From positions 8,281,913 through 8,345,912 of the forward strand of contig NZ_KK073874.1 of assembly GCF_000585375.1 (NCBI RefSeq): a DNA stretch of 64,000 nucleotides. Direction: 5' to 3'. Both the position numbers and the translations under genes were made by a program. Source of the DNA: Cryptosporangium arvum DSM 44712 (GTDB lineage Bacteria > Actinomycetota > Actinomycetes > Mycobacteriales > Cryptosporangiaceae). This document shows, in pieces, positions 1 to 8,255 of the stretch; the stretch's first letter is position 1; every line of letters begins with the position of its first letter. Under the pieces are notes generated by a model. The model worked only from the letters and a program-made list of their open reading frames with translations, did no database searches and was not told where the DNA came from.

Positions 1-684
1 GACGAGCGGTTCGCCTACGCGTCGACGTACAAGGCGCTCGCCGCGGCCGCGGTGCTCGACCGCACCGACCCCGCCGACCTGAACCGGGTCGTGCGCTACA
101 CCGCCGCCGACGTGGTGGACGGCTCGCCGGTCACCGCGGAACACGCCGGGCGGGGCCTGCCGCTCGGCCGGATCGCCGAAGCGGCGATCACCAAGAGCGA
201 CAACACGGCCGGGAACCTGCTGTTCCGCGAACTCGGCGGCCCGGCCGGCTTCGAGCGGGAACTACGCTGCCTCGGCGACCGGGTGACCTCGGCGGACCGC
301 CTGGAGCCTGCCCTCAACGGTGCGGTGCCCGGCGACGTCCGCGACACCAGCACGCCGCGCGCGCTCGCCGCCGACCTGCGTGCCTACGCGCTCGGCGACG
401 CGCTCGACGTCGCGGACCGGGGCCGCCTGGTCGGCTGGCTGCGCGGCAACACCACCGGCGCCGAGCTGATCCGCGCCGGCGTCCCGGCCGGCTGGATCGT
501 CGGTGACAAGACCGGCGCCGCTGAGTACGGAACCCGCAACGACATCGCGGTGCTCTGGCCTCCGTCCGGTGCGCCGATCGTCCTCACGGTGCTCTCCCGC
601 AAGACCGACGCGGACGCGAAGTACGACAACGCCCTGATCGCCGATGCCGCCCGCGTGGTCTCGGCCGAGCTGCGGTCGGCATGA
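1..684 (+). CDS. Class A serine beta-lactamase, 5' end outside the window
   Basis: Hydrolyses beta-lactam rings; the family is normally secreted, but the signal peptide and N-terminal third lie upstream of the window. The frame is open from base 1. The catalytic STYK tetrad has its Ser at codon 8 (Ser70 equivalent). It is followed by the SDN loop (bases 196-204), an omega-loop ExxxN (Glu codon at 304-306, Asn at 316-318) and KTG (508-516). All active-site elements are present, so the visible part looks functional. Its stop overlaps the next start as ATGA, suggesting coupled translation with the thioesterase. The substrate profile cannot be judged from sequence. Confidence 0.93.
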   Translation, partial: DERFAYASTYKALAAAAVLDRTDPADLNRVVRYTAADVVDGSPVTAEHAGRGLPLGRIAEAAITKSDNTAGNLLFRELGGPAGFERELRCLGDRVTSADRLEPALNGAVPGDVRDTSTPRALAADLRAYALGDALDVADRGRLVGWLRGNTTGAELIRAGVPAGWIVGDKTGAAEYGTRNDIAVLWPPSGAPIVLTVLSRKTDADAKYDNALIADAARVVSAELRSA

Positions 685-1133
685 CGCACACGACGCGGAT
701 CACCGTCCGCAGCGACGACATCGACGCCAACGGGCACGTGCGTGACTCGAAGTACCTCGACTACGCGGTGCACGCGCGCTGGGTGACGCTGGCGCACGCC
801 GGGCTCGACGCCGGGAAACTGGTCGCGGCCGGGCTGGGACCGGTCAACCTCGAGGTGTCGATCACCTACGCGCGCGAGGTGGTGCTCGGCGACGAGATCG
901 CGGTCGAGACCCGGTTCGAGTACCCGTCGCCGAAGCTCGTGAAGGTCGTGCAGACGCTGACCCGGCGCGACGGGATCGTCGCCGCGCAGGTCGTCAGCGT
1001 CACCGGGCTGATGGACCTGCGCCGGCGCAAGCTCGTCGACGACGCGGCCGGACGCTACGGCGAGTTCCTGAGCGACCTGACCGTGGTCGATCTCGTCCCG
1101 TTCACAGGCTCTGCCCCCCGGACAGATCGATGA
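681..1133 (+). CDS. Hotdog-fold acyl-CoA thioesterase (4HBT/YbgC-like)
   Basis: A 150-aa protein of the usual size for single-domain hotdog thioesterases, which hydrolyse acyl-CoA. The N-terminal motif DDIDANGHVRDSKYLDY matches the family signature (D-x-D-x-x-G-H-V-x-N/D-x-x-Y), where the first Asp region supplies the catalytic acid. The start overlaps the beta-lactamase stop by 4 nt, so the two are probably cotranscribed although the functional link is unclear. The last ten codons overlap the 3' end of the opposing SDR fragment, so the native C-terminus may have been altered by that junction. Confidence 0.8.
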   Translation: MTHTTRITVRSDDIDANGHVRDSKYLDYAVHARWVTLAHAGLDAGKLVAAGLGPVNLEVSITYAREVVLGDEIAVETRFEYPSPKLVKVVQTLTRRDGIVAAQVVSVTGLMDLRRRKLVDDAAGRYGEFLSDLTVVDLVPFTGSAPRTDR

Positions 1134-1563
1134 CGCTCCCGGTGGACCACTGGAACGCGTCGGAGAGAACGGTGGGCACGGCCGCGGTGATGTCGTCGAC
1201 CGTCGCGATGCGACCCTGAGCGATCGTGTGCGCGGCTAGTTCCTGCACCTGCGGCGCGTGCATGATCCCGCCGCCGAAGTCGGTGTCGACCGCGCCACCC
1301 ATCAGCGTGTTGACCCGGATTCCCCGGTCGGCGAGCTCGACGGCCTGGTACCGGGTGAGTGCCTCCACCGCGCTCTTGGTCGCGGCGTAGGCCGCCATGC
1401 CCGGCACCACGCCGCGGGTCAGCGCGGTGGTGACGTTGAGGATCCGGGCGCCGTCGGCGAGCAGGGGCAGCACGCTCTGCGTCAGGAAGAACGGCCCCCG
1501 CAGGTTGACGGCCACGAGCTCGTCGAACTGCGCCGGGGTGGTCTCGGCGAAGGGCGCGTACAC
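1102..1563 (-). pseudogene. Truncated short-chain dehydrogenase/reductase (C-terminal part only)
   Basis: The 153 readable residues match the second half of classical SDRs: helix with FDELVAVNLRGPFF, the active-site YAATK (Tyr-x-x-x-Lys), the RVNTLMGG loop and a C-terminal GSVIDLSGG. Classical SDRs are about 250 aa. The N-terminal Rossmann TGxxxGIG nucleotide site and NNAG are absent. The frame stays open upstream to the IclR stop but reads as LEDAGIGVYAPF, which resembles an NNAG region preceded by unrelated or decayed sequence. It is most likely a remnant of a deletion. Confidence 0.7.
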
Positions 1564-1628
1564 CCCGATGCCGGCGTCTTCGAGCGGTCGCGCCCCGATC
1601 GACAGCGAATGTCCGGTGAGCGGACGAA

Positions 1629-2264
1629 TCAGTGGCCGGCCGCGGCGACCCGGCGCTCGAGCGCGATCGCGGCGCGGTGGACCGGCGCCGCGAAGCGCTC
1701 GGCCGGTCGCACCGAGGTGGCGACCTGCAGCGCCGCGCGGGCTCCGCCGGGCAGTACGATCGGCACCGCGTAGCAGGTCACCCCGCCGAGCTCCGGGCCG
1801 TGCACGACGGCCTTCCCGACGTGCCGGCGGCCGGTGGGACGCAGGACCTGCCCGGCCGCGGTGGAGGCCGGCATGTCCGCGCCCGCCCGGGCGTCGATCG
1901 GCAGCGCCTCCCGGCCCGGCACCATCTCCAGCGCCACGAAATCCTCCGCCCGCGGCACGACGAGCGACACCGCGCCACCGGTCAGCTCACGCAGTTCCCG
2001 GATCGCCGCCATCGCGTGCACCCGCAGCCCGGCCACCGGTTCGACGGATCGGGCCAGCCCGAGCATCCCGGCGGCGAGCGTCCACCGGCCGTCGCGCCGC
2101 TCGACCGCGCCCACCTCCGTGAGCTGGTCCAACAGCCGGTAGACGGTCGGCCGCGGGAGGCCGGTCGCGCGGGCCAGCCGGGCCACCTGCTGCCGGGGTC
2201 CGACGCCGGGCAGCGCGTGCAGGACGCGGAAGGCACCGTCGACGACGCCTCGCTGAATCGGCAT
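1629..2264 (-). CDS. IclR-family transcriptional regulator
   Basis: A winged helix-turn-helix (about residues 5-65, with GLPRPTVYRLLDQLTEVGAVERR as recognition region) is followed by an IclR effector domain. The chosen ATG begins MPIQRGVVDGAFRVLHAL, the usual IclR N-terminus; an in-frame start 51 nt further upstream is possible. About 211 aa is shorter than typical (about 250), so the effector domain may be reduced. It stands divergent to the lipoprotein gene and directly precedes the broken SDR, which may be a former target. Confidence 0.85.
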   Translation of the reverse strand: MPIQRGVVDGAFRVLHALPGVGPRQQVARLARATGLPRPTVYRLLDQLTEVGAVERRDGRWTLAAGMLGLARSVEPVAGLRVHAMAAIRELRELTGGAVSLVVPRAEDFVALEMVPGREALPIDARAGADMPASTAAGQVLRPTGRRHVGKAVVHGPELGGVTCYAVPIVLPGGARAALQVATSVRPAERFAAPVHRAAIALERRVAAAGH

Positions 2265-2369
2265 GGCTCGATGGTTACAGAACGTAGTAACAAGCGGGTC
2301 AGTATTCGTCCACATCGTTCCGCCTACATTCGCGACGTTCCCTGCCTCGATTCAGTCAGGAGTAGTTTC

Positions 2370-2942
2370 GTGCGACGTCCCTCGGTGTCCTTGGCCGCAG
2401 CAGTCGGCTTGAGCGCTGTTCTGGCGCTCAGCGCCTGCGGCAACGACGCACCGGCGCAGCTCCCCGCGTCGGCGCCCGCGGCACCCGCGACCTCGGCCGC
2501 CGCCGGCAATCAGCCCTCGGACGGCCAGCAGCAGCAGGGCGGCGCGGCCCCGGAGACCAACCCGAACGGTGGCTACTGGCCGGCGTCGCTCAACGCCACC
2601 GACAACAAGAAGCTCGGCACGATCGTGACCGACGGCGACGGCTTCACGCTCTACCGCTTCGACAAGGACAGCAACCACCCGTCCCGGACGACGTGCTTCG
2701 ACGCCTGCGCGAAGAAGTGGCCGCCGGTGCTGACCCGGAACAAGATCGTCTTCAACGGCATCGACCGAAGCGCGCTCGGCACCATCCAGCGCTCCGACGG
2801 CACCTACCAAGTGACGCTCGGTGGCTGGCCGGTCTACCGCTTCGCCGACGACGCGAAGCCCGGCGACATCTCCGGCGAGGCCGTCCAGGGCACCTGGTTC
2901 ACGCTGTCCCCGTCGGGCAAGAAGGCCAATGGCGACGACTGA
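2370..2942 (+). CDS. Secreted-repeat lipoprotein (PF03640/COG4315-like)
   Basis: A GTG start follows an AGGAG box. The 190-aa product has a lipoprotein signal with LSAC lipobox, then an Ala/Pro/Gln-rich linker and two copies of the PF03640-type repeat: LGTIVTDGDGFTLYRFDKD with TTCFDACAKKWPPV, and LGTIQRSDGTYQVTLGGWPVYRFADD. Family members are extracytoplasmic membrane-anchored proteins of unclear function, implicated in Streptomyces in redox or metal-related roles. The gene is divergent to the IclR gene and its end touches the next regulator gene. Confidence 0.85.
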   Translation: MRRPSVSLAAAVGLSAVLALSACGNDAPAQLPASAPAAPATSAAAGNQPSDGQQQQGGAAPETNPNGGYWPASLNATDNKKLGTIVTDGDGFTLYRFDKDSNHPSRTTCFDACAKKWPPVLTRNKIVFNGIDRSALGTIQRSDGTYQVTLGGWPVYRFADDAKPGDISGEAVQGTWFTLSPSGKKANGDD

Positions 2943-3624
2943 CCGGATGCCCCGGGAAATCACCTCCGCGCTGGCGGTCGAGTCCGGTGCGAGCCGGGTG
3001 GAGCCGCAGCGCATCGACGTCACCGTCCACTGCGAAGACCCGCTGACCCGCGCCGGGATCCTCAGCCATCTGCGCGCCGAACCGCTGATCGCCGTCCGGG
3101 ACGCGGCCACCCAGCCGCGCGGCGGCGTGGCGATCGTGCTCGCCGAACGGCTGGAGGACTTCACCGCCGCGCGGCTGCGCCGGCTCGCACAGACCCAGCA
3201 GGTCGTGTTCGTCGTCGGCCAGCTGCCCGAGCGGGACCTGCTCCGCGCGCTCGACCTCCGGGTGACGGTGATCGTGCTGCGCCACCAGGCGACGCCGGAA
3301 CGGATGGTCAACGCCGTCCGCTCGGCCGTCCGCGGTGACCGGGACCTGCCCGGTGACCTCGTCGGCCAGCTCGTCGACGTCGTCCACCGGCTGCTCGTGC
3401 AGGCCGACGGCAACGTGGTCCCGACCGCGTCGCACGGGCCGACCGACCGGGAGCTGGACGTGCTGCGCCTGCTCGCAGAGGGCTGGGAGACCCGCGTGAT
3501 CGCGACGAGGCTCGCGTACTCCGAGCGCACGGTGAAGAACGTCCTGCAGGGCTTCACGGCCCGGTTCCAGCTGCGGAACCGGGCCCACGCGGTCGCGTTC
3601 GCGTTCCGCGAGGGCTACCTGTGA
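2929..3624 (+). CDS. LuxR-type regulator with degenerate receiver domain, head of the CIS cluster
   Basis: A 231-aa protein with a receiver-like N-terminus (about 20-145) and a LuxR-type HTH at the C-terminus (about 165-225: PTDRELDVLRLLAEGWETRVIATRLAYSERTVKNVL, split between recognition helices). Where a response regulator carries the phospho-acceptor Asp after beta-3, this protein reads VAIVLAERLEDF, with no Asp. Phosphorylation control is therefore unlikely. The ATG at 2929 has an AAGAAGG box but overlaps the lipoprotein gene by 14 nt; a second ATG at 2947 is possible. It sits 7 nt before the first CIS gene, which suggests it controls the injection system. Confidence 0.82.
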   Translation: MATTDRMPREITSALAVESGASRVEPQRIDVTVHCEDPLTRAGILSHLRAEPLIAVRDAATQPRGGVAIVLAERLEDFTAARLRRLAQTQQVVFVVGQLPERDLLRALDLRVTVIVLRHQATPERMVNAVRSAVRGDRDLPGDLVGQLVDVVHRLLVQADGNVVPTASHGPTDRELDVLRLLAEGWETRVIATRLAYSERTVKNVLQGFTARFQLRNRAHAVAFAFREGYL

Positions 3625-3631
3625 ACCGCTC

Positions 3632-4207
3632 GTGATCAACGACGTCGATCAGGTGCTGCGCACGCTGCTCACCGAAATCGCGGCGCCGGCCGGAGCCGGT
3701 GACGTGGTCTTCGACGCGCCGACCCGGGACTGGGCGGCGCGCCGGACCGGCCCGACGGTCAACGCCTACCTCTACGAGATCCAAGAGGACCTGGCCCGCC
3801 GGGAACGCGGCGCGATCGCGATCCGCGACGAGAACGGCCGGGTCGTCGGCCGCCGCCAGCCGCCGCGCTGGTTCCGGCTGACCTACCTGGTCACCGCGTG
3901 GACGACCCGCCCGGAGGACGAGCACCGGCTGCTCTCGGCGGTGCTGCGGGGGCTGCTGCCGCGCGAGACCGTGCCGCTGGACGACGCTCCGGCCGCGCTG
4001 GCCGCGCTCGGCGTCGCGCTGCCGATCACGGTCGGGGTACCGCCCGAGCAGTCGCGGTCGATCGCCGACATCTGGTCGGCGCTGGGCGGGGAGCTGAAGC
4101 CGTCGCTCGACATCACGGTCGTGGTGCCGTTCCCGGTCTCGCCCGAGTACCCGACCGCCCCGGTGGTCACCGAGCCGCTCGTCGCCGACGTGCGGGTCCG
4201 CGAGTGA
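3632..4207 (+). CDS. CIS tail-cap/terminator protein, DUF4255 (Pvc16/Cis16-like)
   Basis: A 191-aa product with the DUF4255 pattern: N-terminal helix INDVDQVLRTLL, central NAYLYEIQEDLARR, RWFRLTYLVTAWTTRPEDEHRLLSAVLRGLL, and a C-terminal LDITVVVPFPV segment. In contractile injection systems this family terminates the tube and sheath at the distal end. It is the first structural gene of the cluster, with a GTG start, and overlaps the ATPase gene by 4 nt (GTGA). Confidence 0.85.
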   Translation: MINDVDQVLRTLLTEIAAPAGAGDVVFDAPTRDWAARRTGPTVNAYLYEIQEDLARRERGAIAIRDENGRVVGRRQPPRWFRLTYLVTAWTTRPEDEHRLLSAVLRGLLPRETVPLDDAPAALAALGVALPITVGVPPEQSRSIADIWSALGGELKPSLDITVVVPFPVSPEYPTAPVVTEPLVADVRVRE

Positions 4208-6111
4208 CGGCGCTCCTCGCGCCGCTGGCCGCGCTGTTCGAACGGCTCCGGGCGACGGTCGCGGAGCGCGCGGCGGCCGACCCCGACGCGCTCGACCCGC
4301 TCCGCGGCCTGCTCCTCTCCCCCGACGCGGCGCGGGTGTTCGCCGAGCGCGGCCCGCTCGGTGTGTCCTCTCCGGACGAGTTCCGCCCGGGCCCGCTGCG
4401 GCTGCCCGACGACGTCGCGGCCGGGTTCGCGCTCACCCCGCTGGACGAGGCGATCCTGCTGATCGCGGTCGCGCCCGACGTCGATCGCCGGGTGGAACCG
4501 CTGTACGGCTACCTCAACGACGACGTCGGCCGGCGGCGCGCGACCGTGCAGCTGACGCTGGAGCTGCTCGGTCTCGGGCCGCACCTGGCCGAGGCCCGGG
4601 CGCGGTTCCACCGGTCGGCGCCGCTGCGCGCCGGCGGACTGCTCACGCTCGAGGACGACGACCGGCCGCTCCCCGGCCGGTCGCTGCGGGTTCCGGAGCG
4701 GGTCGTCGCGCACCTGCTCGGTGACGACCACACCCTGGACGAGGAGCTCGTCGGCTCCGCACGGCTGGTTCCGGTGCCGTCCGTGCCGCCGGTCTCGACG
4801 CTCGTCGGGCTGCCGTCGGCGGGACCGCTGCTGGTCCACGTCCGCGCGGCCAGGGCGGACGCCTCGGACGGGGCCGACGCCGCGGTGGACGCGATCACCG
4901 CGACCGGACGGCCGGCCCTGATCGTCCGGCCGGAAGCCCGGCTCTCGTCCGCGGTGCGTGAAGCGCGGCTCCGCGGCGCCGGGCTCGTCGTGGGCCCCGT
5001 CGTCGACGACGCCGCCCGCCTGGTCCGGCAGCTGGCCGCGGCACCACCGCCACCGGCGCTGTTCACCTACGGGCCGACCGGCCTCGACCCGGCCTGGGCG
5101 CCGGACGCGACGGTGGTCACCGTCGAGGTCCCGCAGCCCGCGCCGACGGTCCCGGCCGAGTTCGCCCCGGCGCTCGCGCCCTACCGGCTCACGCCCGCCC
5201 AGATCGACGCGACGCTCGAGGCGGCCCGGGTGTTCGCCGCGATCGACCGGATGCCCGTGGCCGACGCGCACGTCCAGCGCGCGGCGCGGCAGCAGTCGGC
5301 CCCGCAGCTCGACCGGCACGTGCGCCGGGTCCCGCCGGCCGTCGGCTGGAACGACCTGATGCTGCCGGACGACCGGTCGGCCCAGCTGCACGAACTGGTC
5401 GTCCGGGCCCGCACCAGGCAGCAGGTCCTCGGCGGTTGGCGGATGCGCACCGGCGGCGGACGCGGGCAGGGCGTCGTGGCCCTGTTCGCCGGCGAATCGG
5501 GCACCGGCAAGACGCTCGCGGCCGAGGTCGTCGCCGGGGAAATCGGGTTGGACCTGCACGTCGTCGACCTGGCCTCGCTCGTCGACAAGTACGTCGGCGA
5601 GACCGAGAAGAACCTCGAGCGGGTGTTCACCGCGGCCGACCAGGCCGACGCCGTGCTGCTGTTCGACGAGGCCGACGCGGTGTTCGGCAAACGCGGTGGC
5701 GTCCGGGACGCACGCGACCGCTACGCGAACCTGGAGAGCGCCTACCTGCTGCAGCGGCTGGAGTCGTTCGGGGGGATCGCGGTGCTCACCACGAACCTGC
5801 GCGCGAACGTCGACGAGGCCTTCACCCGCCGGTTCGACCTGGTCGTCGACTTCCCGTTCCCCGACGCCGAGCACCGGGCCCGGCTGTGGTGGCTCGCGCT
5901 CTCCGGCGCGCCGCAGGCCGACGGCCTCGCCGAGATCCTGCCGCACCTGGCCGCGCAGTTCGAACTGGCCGGTGGCGCGATCCGCAGCGCCGCCGTGACC
6001 GCCGCCTACCTGGCTGCCGGGCGCGGCACCCCGGTCACCGCAGCCGACGCGCTGGCCGGTGCCGAGCGGGAGTACCGCAAGCTCGGCCGACTCGTGCCCA
6101 CCCCGGCCTGA
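4204..6111 (+). CDS. AAA+ ATPase of the contractile injection system (Pvc15/Cis15-like)
   Basis: A 635-aa protein with an N-terminal domain of about 350 residues unique to CIS ATPases and a C-terminal AAA+ module. Walker A is GESGTGKT at about residues 430-437, Walker B VLLFDEADAVFGKR at about 484-497, sensor-1 VLTTN follows, and arginine residues of TRRFDLVVDF lie in the arginine-finger position. In related systems this ATPase is required for particle assembly or cargo handling. The GTG start overlaps the preceding stop. All ATPase motifs look intact. Confidence 0.9.
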   Translation: MTALLAPLAALFERLRATVAERAAADPDALDPLRGLLLSPDAARVFAERGPLGVSSPDEFRPGPLRLPDDVAAGFALTPLDEAILLIAVAPDVDRRVEPLYGYLNDDVGRRRATVQLTLELLGLGPHLAEARARFHRSAPLRAGGLLTLEDDDRPLPGRSLRVPERVVAHLLGDDHTLDEELVGSARLVPVPSVPPVSTLVGLPSAGPLLVHVRAARADASDGADAAVDAITATGRPALIVRPEARLSSAVREARLRGAGLVVGPVVDDAARLVRQLAAAPPPPALFTYGPTGLDPAWAPDATVVTVEVPQPAPTVPAEFAPALAPYRLTPAQIDATLEAARVFAAIDRMPVADAHVQRAARQQSAPQLDRHVRRVPPAVGWNDLMLPDDRSAQLHELVVRARTRQQVLGGWRMRTGGGRGQGVVALFAGESGTGKTLAAEVVAGEIGLDLHVVDLASLVDKYVGETEKNLERVFTAADQADAVLLFDEADAVFGKRGGVRDARDRYANLESAYLLQRLESFGGIAVLTTNLRANVDEAFTRRFDLVVDFPFPDAEHRARLWWLALSGAPQADGLAEILPHLAAQFELAGGAIRSAAVTAAYLAAGRGTPVTAADALAGAEREYRKLGRLVPTPA

Positions 6112-6131
6112 CCCGATCGAAAGGCACCGCC

Positions 6132-8252
6132 ATGCACCGACACACGGACGGGCCCGCCCGCGAGACCCAGAGCCCGACGGCTCGCGCGGCGACGTCGGCC
6201 GACCGGGATTCCGAACCGGAGGCGCTGGTGCGGGCTCTGCAGCGCAGCGCGGGGAACGGTGCGGTGGCCCGGGCGCTGGCCGACGCCCAGGCCACCACGA
6301 CGGTGCCGGACGTCCTGCGGTCGGGAGGTCGTCCCCTGCCCGGCTCGCTACGCACCGAGATGGAGGCCCGTCTCGGCGCCGACTTCTCCGACGTGCGGTT
6401 GCACACCGGCCCGGCGGCGCAGCGTTCGGCCGCCGAGATCGGGGCGCGGGCCTACACGTCCGGCCCGCACGTCGTCCTGGGCACCGGGGGCGGGGACCGG
6501 CACACGCTCGCGCACGAGCTCACCCACGTGGTGCAGCAACGCAGCGGGCCGGTCGCGGGCACGCCGGGCCCGGACGGGCTGGCCCTCTCCGACCCGGGCG
6601 ACCAGTTCGAGCGCGCGGCGGAGGCCGCCGCGACCGCGGCGCTGCGCGGACCGGTTCCCGGCGCGTCACCCGCGCCTGCCGACGCCCCGGCGGCGACCGC
6701 CGGGGCCGCGGTGCAGCGGCTGGTCAAGGTGACCGACAACGGCGTCCGGCTCGCGCACACCGACGACAAGACGCAGGTGAAAGCGCCGTTCACCCAGTCC
6801 GACGCGGACGAGCTGATGAAGCGGGTCACCGCCGCGGTCAACGCCAGCACCGACCCGCGGTTGCAGGCCGACTTCGCCGCGAACGAGGCCCGGGTGGCCC
6901 AGCAGGCGAGCAAGTGGGTCGCCGACAGCAAGGTCGGTGTCGGCGCCGGTCCGGGCTCGTTCGGGGCCAAGCGCCACGTCGTCGAGTACCCCTCCTACGA
7001 GCAGGCGGCGCGCGCGCTCGTCGGGTGGGTGCTCCAGAAGCCCGGCCGGCACGCCGAGAAGAACCTGGCCCGCAACGTGTACGCCGACGACGACGTCTCC
7101 GACCGCCTCGACAGCGTGTTGCGCAAGGTCGAGCGGTGGATCGGCGCGCTGCCCTCCGAACCCGGCCGAACCTTCTTCGACGGCGGCGAGAAGGCGGGCG
7201 ACGTCGACCTGAAGCGGGTCTGGAAGGAGTTGGAGACCGGGAAGGGCCTCGTCAACGACAAGCGGGACGACGGCTGGTCGGACTTCGGCACCTACCAGCA
7301 CCACGTCGACGCGCGTGCCGGCGATGAACGCACCAAGTTCGGGGGCAACTTCCTGGCCGTGCTGCGCCAGCCCGACGAGTACCCGCTCCGCGACAAGGTC
7401 GTCGTCCTGCACGACCTGTACGAGTACTTCAAGCCCGCCAACCTGAGCCGGCCCAACGCACGCACCGCGGGCAACGGTCTGCTCCCCGATCAGCCCGCCG
7501 ACCCGCTGGTCGAGAGCACCCAGCAGGTGGGCCCGCAGGGTGCCCTCGTACGCGGCACGGACAAGGGCACCCTGCGGGGCACCACCCGCAACGAGGACGC
7601 TCCGTCGACGCGGATGGCCCGGGAGCACAACATCCCGGTGTTCGCCGGCCAGTCGGCGACCACGGCCCGGCTGCTCCACCTCGCCCAGTTGGCCGGCGCG
7701 GACGCCGAGGAGCTCAGCGCGGTCGCGCTCGGAATTTTCGCGTTCTGGCGGATCGACTACGACCACACGATGGAACTCTCGTACCACACGCTGCACGAGA
7801 CGCTCGACGTCGCGAAGAACTTCGGGGTGCCCTACGACCAGAACAACCGCGACGCGACCTTCGGCACCTACGCGCGACGGATCGAGGCCGGGCGCCAGCG
7901 GTACATCGAGGACAGCAAACGCACGAACGACCAGTTCGACCGGCAGGGCCGTGTGCTGACCCGGGCCGTCACCGCGCTGGAGGCCGACCACCGCGGACGG
8001 CTCGACCACGGGGTCCGGCACCGGGGTCGCCGCGCCGACGGCCGTCGCCTCCTGGGTGAGTTCACCAACGCCGCAGCGACGTGCCGGACCGCTCTGGACG
8101 CGTTCGCGAGCGCCCCGGCCGAGGAGCGGCAACAGCGGCTGGCCGACTACCAGGAAGCGGTGAGCAAGGCCCGCGAGCTCTTCGCCGCGGTCAGCGCCGT
8201 CGTGAAACAGCAGCGTCTGAACGACGCGGAGACCGCGGAGCCCCCGATCTGA
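6132..8252 (+). CDS. DUF4157 (eCIS-core) putative metallopeptidase/candidate CIS cargo
   Basis: A 706-aa protein. Residues about 65-140 form a DUF4157 domain, with DFSDVRLHTGPAAQRSAAEIGARAYTSG and a zincin-type HELTH motif (His128-Glu129-His132). This domain marks proteins associated with extracellular-type CIS loci, many of them payloads. A low-complexity linker (about 155-195) precedes a 500-residue C-terminal region that I cannot assign. That region contains an aromatic, His-rich segment (FAFWRIDYDHTMELSYHTLHE, spanning about residues 536-556) and a charged helical tail. Its position after the ATPase and before the structural genes fits a loaded effector. A scaffold or maturation role is the alternative. 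Confidence 0.82.
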   Translation: MHRHTDGPARETQSPTARAATSADRDSEPEALVRALQRSAGNGAVARALADAQATTTVPDVLRSGGRPLPGSLRTEMEARLGADFSDVRLHTGPAAQRSAAEIGARAYTSGPHVVLGTGGGDRHTLAHELTHVVQQRSGPVAGTPGPDGLALSDPGDQFERAAEAAATAALRGPVPGASPAPADAPAATAGAAVQRLVKVTDNGVRLAHTDDKTQVKAPFTQSDADELMKRVTAAVNASTDPRLQADFAANEARVAQQASKWVADSKVGVGAGPGSFGAKRHVVEYPSYEQAARALVGWVLQKPGRHAEKNLARNVYADDDVSDRLDSVLRKVERWIGALPSEPGRTFFDGGEKAGDVDLKRVWKELETGKGLVNDKRDDGWSDFGTYQHHVDARAGDERTKFGGNFLAVLRQPDEYPLRDKVVVLHDLYEYFKPANLSRPNARTAGNGLLPDQPADPLVESTQQVGPQGALVRGTDKGTLRGTTRNEDAPSTRMAREHNIPVFAGQSATTARLLHLAQLAGADAEELSAVALGIFAFWRIDYDHTMELSYHTLHETLDVAKNFGVPYDQNNRDATFGTYARRIEAGRQRYIEDSKRTNDQFDRQGRVLTRAVTALEADHRGRLDHGVRHRGRRADGRRLLGEFTNAAATCRTALDAFASAPAEERQQRLADYQEAVSKARELFAAVSAVVKQQRLNDAETAEPPI

Positions 8253-8255
8253 GCG

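Noticed and set aside
3883-5946. A 687-codon open frame antisense to the AAA+ ATPase
   Set aside because: Arg/Gly/Val-rich shadow of a gene with intact Walker motifs on the other strand; no motif of its own.
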